A DNA stretch of 64,000 bases, taken from positions 1 through 64,000 of the forward strand of contig JADNRY010000306.1 of the NCBI GenBank assembly GCA_015501585.1, in the 5' to 3' direction. The notes beneath the pieces are model-generated. The model did not search any database. It was not told where the DNA came from and was given only the letters and a program-made list of their open reading frames with translations. Origin of the DNA: Rhodocollybia butyracea (lineage: Eukaryota; Basidiomycota; Agaricomycetes; Agaricales; Omphalotaceae). Shown here piece after piece: positions 43,939-55,484 of the stretch (position 1 is the stretch's first letter; each line of letters starts with the position of its first letter). Both the position numbers and the translations under genes were made by a program.

Positions 43939-45256
43939 ATGTCTTCTTCACGGCTCTCGTGCTTTTTCCACTGGTGTCGCTGTCTCATTTGCTCGTCTTC
44001 AGCCATTGCTGTGTGCGTTGTCGTTCTTCACAACTTATGCTCATCCTTATATATTCAACTGGTAGTGAGAACTCGGAGACCGATTTGTACCATGTTGCCA
44101 CCCTCGTCAAAGCTTTCAAGGCTGGCACTGCGCTAGACGCCTCGTATGACCCAATTTGGGAAGCCGTCATGAAAACCGGAAGGTCGCGCAATGCCCTCAT
44201 AACAGCTATGATGGACAACATGAAATTGCATGGCTTTTGTTTACCATATGTCTCACATTGCTTATGCGGATATTCGTGTAGGTCCCAATTCATGGCTGCC
44301 AACCTTCCCAAGGAGCTTGAGTTCACCAGGTATGTTGTAGTGCTCTTGGAAGGCTTTTACTATCCCTTTAATATTTATTACGTCTTCGTGCTAGTGACTA
44401 TATCAAGGCTGCTGCAGAAGCATCGTCGTATGTTTCGCCAACAGATCTATCACATCTGTTCTCATTTCCTTTACCACAGTGTCACCGAGAAACACCTCGT
44501 TCCACCACACGGCACTAGGGGCTTCTTCAAGTAAATGTGTTTTTCTTGTGTTCGCATTACCGAAGTTTGCTAATAACCTACAGCGACCACTGCTACATTG
44601 CTCAAGGGAAGTGGACAGCTGATGTGTATGCTTACCGACATGCCAAGTCAGACAAAGTGACTGTGATAATATTGCATTCGGGATCCATCTCAACCACGAC
44701 TGGCTTCAGCCTGCGGACTGAGCCAAAAGCACTATTCAAAGCCCACTATCCGCGGAAATATGATAGCCGGAATGGGGGGGATTACAATTGTATGTTTCAT
44801 TGTTCATTTGACAATGAAACACATTTACCTGACCTGTATCTTGAATCTTCAGACCACATTGAACACGCAGAGACATTCAATATGATAGGACCTGATGGGA
44901 AGAATGCTATCGTCTTCAAACCCTCATATAAAGAAACCTTTACCGGACAATTCATGGAAGTACGTGATGACCCCACTTACTTGCAGTTTGATGAAGTAAG
45001 TATAACCTTTTAATTTGGCAACTACTTTTTATTGCCATGCTAATTTCTAAAAACTGTAAAGGAAAAGGGCCAAATTCATGGGATGTCTGTTCTCAATATT
45101 TCAGCGCAAGCTGGTACTTCCATCAACATCGGTGAGCTATTTCCATGTTTATGGGCACTGCATACTTGAATGATCTTCTTCATAGCCTTCCACTTGGTAG
45201 TTAATCAGGGGAATCGTAAGGAGGATGCTTGGAACTCGATGGACGTTAATGTGTGA
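43939..45256 (+). CDS. family X protein, copy 2 (best preserved), function unknown
   Basis: Multi-exon gene. It starts MSSSRLS, then IAVENSETDLYHVATLVKAF after two short introns. Next come QFMAANLPKELEFTSDYIKA, EKHLVPPHGTRGFF, GKWTADVYAYRHAKSDKVTV, SDHIEHAETFNMIGPDGKNA, QIHGMSVLNISAQAGTSINI and a last exon ending NSMDVNV at 45256. All joins I can make keep the frame. One stretch (CLPYVSHCLCGYSC, about 44240-44280) lies where copy 3 has an intron and may be retained or spliced unusually. The first half looks helical, the second half beta-rich (alternating VTVIILHSGS-type strands). No signal peptide. I do not recognise the family. Unlike copies 1 and 3 it has no frameshift I can find. Confidence 0.65.
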
Positions 45257-46063
45257 GGGATGTTGGCCAGTGAATATGTTTTGGGACTTCCCATTTTAAG
45301 CCGCGTTCAATGTACAGTCATTTTTTTGAGTAATAAATTCAAACATACCAAGGAATGCAAATATTGACTTCCTCTGGAGCAGGATTTCTTCTGTTGGTGC
45401 AACACCTTCCAAAAAGTGTCGGGTGAGGAGGGGGGGTCTTCGCCACTTGAAGAACATGCCAGTGTTCGCAGAGTATGATTTTGAAGATGCCTTCCCAAAA
45501 TGCGAAATCGGACCTAGTCACCTACTACACGCCGGCTACCTTCTCAGGCTCAACTTCTGGTTTACAACTTTTTCTGAAACCAGCTTCTCTTTCCGAGTCA
45601 CCTACCAGTACATCAGCAAGTTGGACAGTGTATGGAAGGTATGGTACCATGCAGCCCATACACTGCCATGCCAAGTATGGAAAAGAGGGGGGGTACATAG
45701 AGTCCCATACTCATCCCATACTTGTACCATACAGCAGCCATACGTACTCATACAGCAACCATACATACTCATACATCATACCGTAGTTCAAATATTATAT
45801 CATATTGCACGTAGAAATAACTATGTAGAACACATTGCTACACTAAGGCTATTGCTACCCAGGGGCAAGGGCGTGTTTACACCAAACTTCGGTCAAATGT
45901 ATCCTTAAGTAATCCGAAATCAGGACAGTAAAGTTTTCCCGGGCACCGGTTACGAAAGCACGCCGGTGCGGGACGCTCAGGTTGGAGTAACGAGCATGAA
46001 ACAAATACTAAGTACAAGTACCCAGCATCCTAAGTAGTTCAGCTGTACTTACTCTAAGGGTTA
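45257..46063. other. intergenic with CATAC-rich short repeats
   Basis: 45700-45785 is built of imperfect CATAC/TCATAC units. Open frames around 45420-45900 depend on this composition. No gene supported. Confidence 0.5.
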
Positions 46064-46637
46064 GTCCTGCAACTTTTTCAGGGTGAAAAATTCAGACGTC
46101 AAAATATTTCGGATGAGCGGAGCGCTCGGGACGGAACACATGATACTACAGTAACAGATGACAATATGTGACTAACATCGTTACTCGTCGTTATATCTCT
46201 TATTTCTTGCAATCTGGTACTTATTTTAAGTTGTTTTTACGATTTTTTTGGCATGTTTTGAACTCTAAGATGCGTAAAAATGGAATCAGGAATGCCATGG
46301 CCCAGTTTTCACTGCTATCTGTACTCCTCAGGGCATAGAACTGTGTAGTCAGGTCTGTGTGCACAAGAAGAAAGATACGAGGTCATACTAAGGATAAAAT
46401 GTAGCCAAAAGAATACACATGATATAGAAGAGTATTTTCTTTCATTTTCTCCTGTTCTGTGCTCTTTATTATACCTTTGCACCTCCCTAATTCATAGTAA
46501 TTGCATGATCCTACACGACGTGACAAAAGGTGACAACAAGGCCATTCTATTGCGCCATCATATGACCGTAGCGCCTTGTAGCGCCGGCCAAAAATATTTT
46601 GATGCCCGAAATTTTCGCCCTGAAAAAGTTGCAGGAC
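46064..46637. mobile_element. 574-bp MITE-like element with TA target duplication
   Basis: The left end GTCCTGCAACTTTTTCAGGG and the right end CCCTGAAAAAGTTGCAGGAC are exact inverted copies. The inverted similarity continues for about 55 bp (GAAAATTC, TCAAAATATTT). TA flanks both ends. No transposase frame inside. Its termini are unrelated to those of the other two MITEs in the window. Confidence 0.88.
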
Positions 46638-48247
46638 TAAGCCTAACGCTAGTAACGGTTGTGGACAATATATAGTATTTTGTACAGCACCGATTCCCGA
46701 ATACCGTAAAACGGTCAGGTGATGTTTTCTTTGCTTTCGGTGATCACGCGTCGACAGAATGGAGAAGATCAAGATAACTCTGTAAATCGGCTAAAGAAGT
46801 AGTCAAATGATAAGTAAATATCCTTTAAAAAAATCTAAAATATTACAAAGCGACGGTCCATTAATCAGTCGAACATTTATCCAGTGTATGACGATCCAGT
46901 GCTGCAATGAGCAGAAGAACCTCGGGTGATGTGATACTTATCCGCTTCCGACTTGCTTTCGACCGGGAGCGATAAACGGACACGATCATACATAGTAATA
47001 AGCAGAGCATTGCGCGAACAAGCCTGACACAAGGGGCATGGTCTCCTGAATCTCTATCTGTACATGCGTCAACATGTACAGTGGAAGCAATATGAATGGA
47101 AGGTCACGAAAGTACGTCGTGATATAATCTCTTGAAAAAACGTATCATGGAGAAACTACTAACGCCACCCGACGAACAACTCTAGTTATACTCTGCGGAC
47201 ACGGCCACAGGGAAGTAGCAACAAGTAACAAAGCAAAGGATACGCAAACAACCCTCATTGACAGAAAGCATAATGAACGTATCATAATTCATATACCGAA
47301 ACCAGCGACTAGGGCGGCAGCAAGTTATAGTTTTTGGTCTTTTGAAAAAAGTTGCACTCCTAAGCGAAAGCACTTCTTGACACACCATAGTACGTCCCCA
47401 GGACTCCTTGACAGCACTTGGTAAGATGGAGATCCCCAATCTCACCACAGAATATACTGTGGTTTCGTTAGTCTTGGAACTATTAGTGAAGCTTTAGAAG
47501 TGGCGAGCTACCTAAGCAAATGCTTAGTAGCTAATTGTGCAGTATATGATTATATGCAAGTACGGGAGAAGGCCGTAGGCCTTCGGGTCCCAGCAACAAA
47601 ATAGGTCCACAGTCGACTGCGACGGGTGGGTGGGCCGACCATCTCCTGTGCTCGGACTGTTAGCTAGCAATTAATGATATGACTTTATATTAATTCGGTA
47701 ATTTTGGTTTTATATCTTGGTAATCATGAGGATATAAATTGGAAAAACTCCGAGCACCGCATCTGGGTGGGTGGGAGTGGAAGAAAAGCTGTAGGCTACA
47801 CTAGTAGTAGTGAGCCTTTCGATGGACATGACTGTTGGCGATGAAGTGAGTAGACGCCGCATCACGTGTCCGTTCGAAGCTCAAGTTTGCCGCACTCTCT
47901 GCTCTCGCTTGCAAACTGCCATAGTGTTGTGTTCATATGGTTATTCTGTATTTCCGGGCCTTGTGGCGAATAAAGGCGAGAACAGAACAGAACAAGAATG
48001 CCCATTTTCTGAATATCAAAAAGAAAATTACTGCATCGGTTCGGAGATGCTAGACAAGAAGCGAACAGGATCGTAATATTATTACCTGGATGATTCAGGT
48101 TATTTCCGCCTTGAGATACCGCCATGACAAAAAAAAGGTTGCATTTTTTGAAGAGACTTCTGGTTTGGAACACGCCACAAGAAAGAGTTTTACTTAAAAA
48201 CCCTCTCGCCCCACTCTTCTTCCTTCACTTTTGAAGATCATCTCACT
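46638..48247. other. duplicated non-coding flanks
   Basis: 46710-46830 (CGGTCAGGTGATG, GTAGTCAAATGATAAGTA), 47010-47120 and 47147-47290 (ATCATGGAGAAACTACTA) match the 50.87-52.3 kb flank. 47425-47465 (CCCCAATCTCACCACAGAAT) matches 35.06 kb. No gene seen. Confidence 0.6.
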
Positions 48248-49466
48248 ATGTCTTCTTCGAACACCTTCTCGTGCGTTCTCCACCAGTGCCACTGAAACAT
48301 TTACTCATTATTTGAGGCTTCACCGGTCAGGGGCGACATAACTGCCGTCGTAAATGCCTCCATGCATGGCACAGCCCTAGGTAGCTCGAATGACGCCGTC
48401 TCGAGAGATGCCATAGAAGAGGAAAATTCGAAGTCTCGCGCCGCCGCCCTCATGAAAGCTTTCAAGGACTACAAAGAATTGCATGACTCTTGTCCGCCGT
48501 ATGGTTCATGTGCGTTGCTCATATTTGGTGCAGGTCCCAATCTATGGTTACCAAGTTCCCCCACGCGGTTGAAATCACGTATGTTGTGCCACGCCTTTCA
48601 CATATTTACATGGATCTTATCCCCATCCCAGTGACCATGTCAAAGCCGCTATTGGCGGGTATGTGGTTCAAATAGTTCTATTGTATTCTTTCTCATGTCC
48701 TTTACTAGTGACGTCGATCAACAACTCATACCACCATTCGGTACCAAGGGTTTCCAACAGTTAAACGCTTTTATTATCTTGTGACTTTGTATTGTGGAAC
48801 GTTGACTTATAATCTACAGTCAAGCGTACCAGATCGAAGGCACAGATTGGATTGTGAATGTGTACGCCTATCGTCATGCTGAGTCAAACAATGTTACTGT
48901 GATAGTAATACATTCGGGTCGCACCTCAGACGGTCAAGACTTCGGCTACTACACTACTCCTGCGACGCCAAACAACTTTTACTATCCAGACTCACTTGAT
49001 TCCAAAGTAGGGACTGACATGTACTCTTGTATGTTTATTTGTTCACAACATCAGGTGAAACCCGTTTTCACGAGAGACCTTCAGACCACATTGACGACGA
49101 GCGCACTTTCAACATGATAGGACCTGATGGGAAGAATCCTATCGTCGTCCAAACCGTATATAAAGAGAAATTTATTGCGCCGGCAATGTACTTTTTGCAC
49201 TCCGCCGGAATGGTGATATACTTTTGGACGGTAATGCTACGTTATTATTGTGTTCATTGCCACACTGATAACTGTAAAGGATACCACCGAAATCCATGGG
49301 ATGACGGTCTTCGATGCTTCATTCGAGGTCGGCACTTCTTTCTTTATCGGTAAGCTGTTTCCTACACTTATGGCCATGCAACGATTAACCAATTCTCTTC
49401 GTAGAGTTTCTCTCAGCGACGGATCCCGACACGGTTCATTCCGGGAAGGTAGAAATCAAGGTGTAG
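48248..49466 (+). pseudogene. family X protein, copy 3 (frameshift)
   Basis: MSSSNTFS joins GDITAVVNASMHGTALGSSN across the first intron. AALMKAFKDYKELHDSCPP, SQSMVTKFPHAVEIT, DHVKAAIGG and LIPPFGTKGFQ then YQIEGTDWIVNVYAYRHAES follow through short introns in frame. At about 49028-49055 the copy has two extra bases relative to copy 1, so ICSQHQVKPVFTRDL runs to a stop while SDHIDDERTFNMIGPDGKNP lies in another frame. The last exon ends GKVEIKV. Otherwise more complete than copy 1. Confidence 0.72.
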
Positions 49467-49639
49467 ATCGTGTATTTGTAGGATGACCAGTGGAAATGTT
49501 TTGCTACTTCTACGACAATTCCCTATTCTGCGCCATATTAACTAAGTAAGTATGTCACATTGTGCTATCGTTTTCTTCAAGTCGTAATCTCGCCTCTCGA
49601 CATGAGTGAATTAATCACTTCGTCGCTCTGAAACAGAGC

Positions 49640-50400
49640 CCACGATACCTTTCATCTCACCAATCAACAAATCCCTAACCAAGCCCTAACCCTTGACCAA
49701 GCCCTAACCCTTGTTCCCCAGCTCATTCTCACCCCTGCCCTCCTCCATCTCCCCCAAGCCTATCCACATAATTACCTATCCCTTGATATATGATCACCCT
49801 CCACCCCAAAAACAAATTCTGTGACTCCAAATGTCGACGAAGCTTCATCCAACAAATTAAATACTTCCCCAATCTCCGATCGACGTACATATATTTGATT
49901 CGCAATAGACAGTTGGTACAGTTGGTAAACTGCGGCGACATCAACGGATGAGCGGATTTCGTCTGCGATGGCTAGAGGGATGCCTAGTGGTGTGACAGGA
50001 GTCGGCGTATCAATTCGAGCAGTGGCCATGTATGAACGAGGGTCGTATGAAGACGGTCACAAGCATAGCAGTGACCCCACACATACTTAAATACAGGCAT
50101 GACGGGGCTCGTACATGCATTGTATTTCATTAAATTGGGATCGACATGGACCGGTTTTGTGCCATAGCAACCTCCAACTCGTATTTTGCAGGCTCCGGCT
50201 CTTTCAGTAGAGCTTTGGCCAGGGAGATACGATCGATGAGATTCGTGAGGCTTGATTGGGTGTTGGCCAAGGCTGAGAAGGAGCGAAAGTCGTGGTGTTC
50301 ATCTTTGCCGATGTAATAAGGGGCTGAGCGAGGAATCCAACATCGATCCGCTATGAACTACCGAGTAGCAAAATGACAGGGCCAGGGGTAAGTCTACGAC
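49640..50400 (-). pseudogene. second copy of the secreted-like ORF / NADAR fragment chimera
   Basis: On the minus strand: SSLTNLIDRISLAKALLKEP, EPAKYELEVAMAQNRSMS (about 50150-50250), then, after a gap, a NADAR trace (IADEIRSSVDVAAVYQLYQL and a degenerate tail with SNFGEVFNLL-like sequence) at 49770-50000. The layout matches 36.88-37.69 kb. It contains stops and lacks the signal-peptide start seen there. Two TAACCCTTG-containing direct repeats (49678-49712) lie at its 3' end. Confidence 0.55.
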
Positions 50401-52337
50401 TGTATGAGCTGTAAGAGGTATAAGAGTGGAAGTTGTGAGGATAACTTATTATGACATGATAACTGTTTAACGTTTATGGGGCGTCAGTGTTGACTGTGGA
50501 AAAGCACACGCACCCGAGTGTATAACTGAGACAGCAGTTATTGCCGAGCCCTGGGCTTGATTGGTCATTGGCTGCGAAGGAGCAAAAACTGCGTTCCTCA
50601 ATGCCTTCGGTGACAGTGGTTCGAGTGGTTCGAGTGGGTGGTGCGAAGAGTGCGGTTTACTACAATTTTTCTTGGTGAGTATCCCCTTTATGGACGGCCT
50701 AACCACTGGCGCAAGTCTAGATCCATGAGGAGATGGATAGCTGACATATCGATTTGCGATATTGGTGATGAGCGAAGCGAAGTAAAGCTTACGACCAGAA
50801 ACAAGACAATAGAATAACCTAGTGACTGAAGTTCCAACTCGGACGAATTTGTAACAGCGGGAAATACGGTCAGGTGATGCTTTCGGATGGTGAAGCGCCA
50901 TTGATTTGAAGATCGACAAAAAAATGGATCCGGAGAAAATCAAGATAGAGTCTCTCTGTGTAAGATCGACTGTGGAAGTAGTCAAGTGAAAAGTAGAATT
51001 CCTTTTTTTCTAAAAAAAAGTAAAATAGTACAAAGCGACGACTCTCGTATCAACCTTTCATTCATCAAGCTTCATTAATCGGTCGACCAAATTTCTGCCA
51101 AGTAGGAGTGACTGAACGTCGACCAGTGCATTGCACGACGATCTGGTGCTTGCAATGAGCAGAAGTACCATGGGGTGATATGATACTTATCCGACGCTAA
51201 GTTCGACTTGCTTTCGACCGGGAGCGATTTAAATTTACTAGTAGTAAGTAAAAAACTCTGTGAGATACTTATAGATACTTATAGATTCCTATGAATGAGG
51301 CTGAGATCGAAATTTTCAAGAGTACCTGCGGAGTAATTGAGCTGAGGGGTAACCTATTCTAACCTATTTGACCATTCCCAAGCCGAGGCCGTTGTATGAT
51401 CTATCAAAAAGGGGGGGGAAATATTTCGGAATCCAGATATGATTACATGAATATATGAATATACGAATACACAACCGATAGTATGATAGTATACACCAAT
51501 GGTATGCCAAGCGATACACCAGCGATACACCAGCGATCCACCAACGATACGCCAACCAACGATACGCCAACCAACGATACGCCAACCAACGATACGCCAA
51601 CCAACGATCCACCAACGATACGCCAACCAACGATACGATACGCCAACCAATGATACACTCTCCAACGGCCTTTCTTCCCCTTTCTTCTACTTGTCGACTC
51701 CACTCTCAGGCTCTATATGCGATCGGCTTAATTCGCGCACACGGCGCCTGCGGAAGCCTGAGAAGAAGGGCTGGAAATATGCTAGAAATATGCCAGCACT
51801 AGTACTAGTACTATATTGACTACTATACCAACTACTTTTCCGAGTTGAAACATCACAAAGGAACGACAATGATAAGCTCGAAAATGTATCGGTTGAACTT
51901 ATAAGTTATGTGTGGAGTAGTGTCTATCTAGTGTCTGTAATCCCGTAAAGTTACGCTGTTTCAAGGCGGATATAGTCACCTATCGATGTTATATCGATGT
52001 TATAGAGATTCCACTAGCTGCAGCTATGGGGCTTGAATCTCTATCTGTACAGTTGAAACGAATTGGGTGGTCACGTAAGTACGTCTGATATAAAATGCTT
52101 AAATCTCCGCGGAAAACGAATCATGGAGAAACTACTAGCGCCACGCGACGAACGACTCTAGTCGTACTCTGCGGACATGATTACAAGGAATTGTAACTAC
52201 GTAGTAACAAGTAACAAAGCAAAGGATACACGAACAACTTACAAGCCTGACCATGACAGAAAGCATATCGAAAACCGACACAAAACATTAATGCATTAAT
52301 GCGAAACCAGCGATCGGCAAACCATAGACCCATATAC
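50401..52337. other. duplicated non-coding flank with a minisatellite
   Basis: Homology to 37.7-38.3 and 46.7-47.3 kb as listed there. The minisatellite at 51515-51655 is listed separately. No gene seen; long minus-strand frames at 51354-51703 are products of the repeat. Confidence 0.6.
51515..51655 (+). repeat. minisatellite of about 15-bp units
   Basis: Tandem AACCAACGATACGCC units (at least six, four of them consecutive) grade at the left into AGCGATACACC-like variants and end at the right with a GATACGATACG slip. 15 is a multiple of 3, which explains the repetitive open frames on both strands. Confidence 0.9.
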
Positions 52338-54025
52338 TCATACGTTACCTCCGTCCTGCCTCAACCCCCTCTCCCTTTCCCCAATCAACAAATCCCTCAC
52401 CCGCCCCAATATCCGCCCCAGCTCATTCGCGCCCCTTCCCTCCCCGCCTCCATCCCCCCAAAACCCATCCCTCTCATCCCGATACACAATCTCCCTCCCA
52501 CTCATCCCCTCCACGCCCTCAATCAGCAAATCCCTTAACTCCGGATGCTGCCGAAACTTCAGCTCCAAGATCTTCTCCATCTCGTCTAAAAACACCGCGC
52601 CCCAGTCCGTGCGCACGTACTTCTGGTTCGCGGTGGAGAGGGGGTACACGGCGGCGAGGTTGAGGCACAGGCGGATTTGGTCGGCGATGGTGGGGTGGGA
52701 AGGGAGGTATTTGAGGGCCTCGTGGAGGTGCGTGGCGGTGGGGTAGGTGGTGTTTTGGTACATGATGCGGTGCGGGGAGTGTGGGAAGAAGCCTTGGTAC
52801 TGCTGGGAGGATTGGGTGAAGATGAGGGGGGCTGGGGTTGGCGCGGCTGGAGGGGGGGTTCGGGGGCGAACATGGATTGCATGGGTTGCAGGGGCTGCAT
52901 GGGCTGTTGGGGCTGGGGCGGTGCAGACGGCGGACGGGGTTGCAATTGGGCAGCGCCTGGGCCAGTCATGACGGGGAACGGAGGTTCGTTGAGGAGCGGC
53001 GGGGGAGGTATCACGGGATCCGGAGGCCCCGCTGCGCCAGGGAGCGTCGCAGGAGCATACGCGATCTGCTCCGGCGGACATGCTGGAACGCACTCTGCTG
53101 CGGCTGCTCAGTCTCAGCTACGCCAGTGACCCTTTCGACGGGTACAGGGAACGGAACCAGCCTGACGTCTCCAGCTCTGATCCGGTCTCGAGCTATATCA
53201 TGTGGCTCCTGCACCAGCGGCTGCTTCCGCCCTCGAGTTCCTGTTAACGAGCGAAAGAGGCCTCCTCCGCCTTTCGAGTTTTTCCTCCCGAAAAGACCCG
53301 TCCTCGTACGCTGAGGACTCGCATCTGGGTCGAGGGCTGGCTGATCGCGTTGGTACCCATACAACGCTGTCAGCAGATCGGTCCCACGAGGGATATTCAG
53401 CACGGCTTTGTATGCATCGGAATCGAATAGATCGCGCGGAGGTGCTGGGAGAGGATTCGGAGGTCGGAGTGGGAGGTCGAACGCGGAAGGACGGGGAGGA
53501 TTCGGATTCTCGGATTGGGTTCGTTGGTGCTGAGAAAGAGAGGGAGGGGCAGCGGGAGGATGCGGGATGATAATTTCTTCTTCTTCCGAGTCTGGTGGAG
53601 GAACTGTTGCGTGGTATGGCGTCTGCGCACGGCCACGATGTGGGGCAGGTTCAGAAGGAAAGTTGGCTAGTGGTTCGGGAGGAGGACGAGTTTCGGGGAC
53701 TGGCATAATTGTTGGCGGCGCTTGAGTAATGTAGTCGCCTTATAGCCCTTCAGTTTTGCGAGAAAACGAAAACAGAGGAAATGTACGCACGTCTCGCAGC
53801 TTCATCGACACTCGGTCTTCTCCGTCTCGTTCTCCTTTTCTTCATCGTAGGCTGCTGGATATACGGGTATGGTACAACAAGATGCTGGCCAGGCGCAGGA
53901 TACGCCGGATATGCGCCATAGTTCGCTTGAGGATAATATGCGCCAGGTGGAGGAATAGGGCCAGGCTGAGGCATAGGGTAGTTGTACATCATCTGGCGCT
54001 TCGGTCGAGAATTGGACGAGCCCAT
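52338..54025 (-). CDS. NADAR-domain protein with long disordered N-terminal half
   Basis: Exon 1 (from 54025) begins MGSSNSRPKRQMMYNYPMPQ and ends in a basic stretch (KKRRTRRRRPS). After an intron ending at about 53702 come a Pro-rich region, DLFDSDAYKAVLNIPRGTDL and a basic segment. The C-terminal domain is a NADAR/YbiA fold: GFFPHSPHRIMYQ, YPTATHLHEALKYL, RLCLNLAAVYPLS, DWGAVFLDEMEKI, ELKFRQHPELRDLL, DGFWGDGGGEGRGANELGR. Known NADAR proteins cleave N-glycosidic bonds of riboflavin-pathway intermediates or ADP-ribosylated DNA/nucleotides; which applies here is open. Two frame changes remain, near 53090 (no good intron found) and at a 7-base G run (52852-52858, C run on the coding strand). 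Each may be an intron, a base error or damage. Confidence 0.65.
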
Positions 54026-55484
54026 TTTCGATTATCGTGGACTATATGATAGTATAGTCGAGCTAGTGTTATCGTTTCGATATCTCGTCGTTATATATGT
54101 TATATCGATAACACTTGTTCACCTGTTAATCAGTCGTCAGCTGGATGTGTGTGTTTTTTTAACCATGAGTTACCATGAGTTTTCAACGTGTCACTCGCCA
54201 GCCGATTGGTAGACACTGTGTATTGTCACAGCGGCACAGTCCCAAGGCCCAATAAAGAGTAACTCGAGAGTAAAAAACGAAGGGTATAAACGATTCCGTG
54301 TTCTGATCGACGAAGACGACAAAAAGAAAGAAAGCGCCCATGGTTGCAAATCATCAAACACATGAGCACGTGCTCACTAATACTCACTCACCTGAACTTA
54401 ATTTTAAACTCGTTTGTTTTTGAGATCTTTGGAATTTTACTCGCTTTAGATAACGGCTAAGAAACATTAGCCGAACGATAACTCCAGCCTCATATATCGC
54501 AGGTTCAATCTAAAAGGTACACCGAGACTGGTTAATGGTTGAGGTAGTAAGTATATGTACTATAGGAATCTGGAGGATTATGTGGTAGGGTATTAAACTA
54601 AGACTGGTTTGTGTAAGTTATGTTGTAGATACGAGGGTGGGATTGAGGGCGGGGAAAGAAAGAAAGGAATTTGGGATGTAAGGGACGGATATGCGTTTGG
54701 CGATGTGCGCGAGCAAATCGTTGTCAGCAGCGAAACCAAGGCGGTCAAAGTTTGCGAATTGATTTGCACGTGCTTGCCGCTCGGCTGGACGTCGATGCTC
54801 ACAGGTATGTCGTCTCATTATGATTTACGGGACACGGGGCCGAGCGATTTTTTTACTACGAAATGTCGAAGCCAAGCAAATGGCCTAGTATGATGCTTAT
54901 TGACATAGGAGATGGGTAGCATACGTTGTTCTATGTCCGACGGTCACGGGAGTGATGTGAGCGTCTCTTTTTCTCTTGCTCGCTGCCATGTTGTTCGCGT
55001 TGTTTTGCGCCAACTTGGACTCAGCTCACATCAAGCTCTCGAGGCTCACAATATCCTCGCGTTTTCATGTACTGTCACTGTCTAACCTCTTTGTTTCAAC
55101 TGATCACACCATTGCTGAATGGTTTCTGTTTTCTGAACTACTTGAGTAGAGTCCTGCATAGCACAGTGGCTTTGAGCTTTTTACATCGTTAGAGATCTTG
55201 CAGACCAACAGGACCCGTAATTGAGTCTTTTGAGGCTGGATTGACATTCTTATTTTTCGGATGACCTTTCCAATCTGTGACATTTCATTTATGCCGGATT
55301 CCGCTTCTCCCGGCATTAACTTGCGTGTTTGGCGTTTCGTACGCGACCTTTTTTTTCCTGCATTCTGGTGGGATTCTATCGCGCCTGGTGTTCGCGCTGC
55401 CATCATGCTTGATTCCACATTTCTTGTAGCATTGACTTGCATGTTTGGCCTTTCACACGATGCACACATCTCATTGGGGTTTAA
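54026..55484. other. intergenic, no gene supported
   Basis: Divergent promoter side of the NADAR gene, then featureless sequence. A 69-residue minus-strand frame at 54593-54802 has no support. Confidence 0.4.

Noticed and set aside
45423..45908. 161-codon plus-strand frame downstream of family X copy 2
   Set aside because: It has no start context or motif and its second half is made by the CATAC repeat.
49678..49712. TAACCCTTG and AACCAAGCCCTAACCC as telomere-like repeats
   Set aside because: Only two to three units, explained by a short direct duplication in the decayed NADAR 3' region; not a telomere.
51354..51703. Three overlapping frames rich in WRIVG/GVSLV on the minus strand
   Set aside because: They arise only because the 15-bp minisatellite unit is a multiple of three with no stops.
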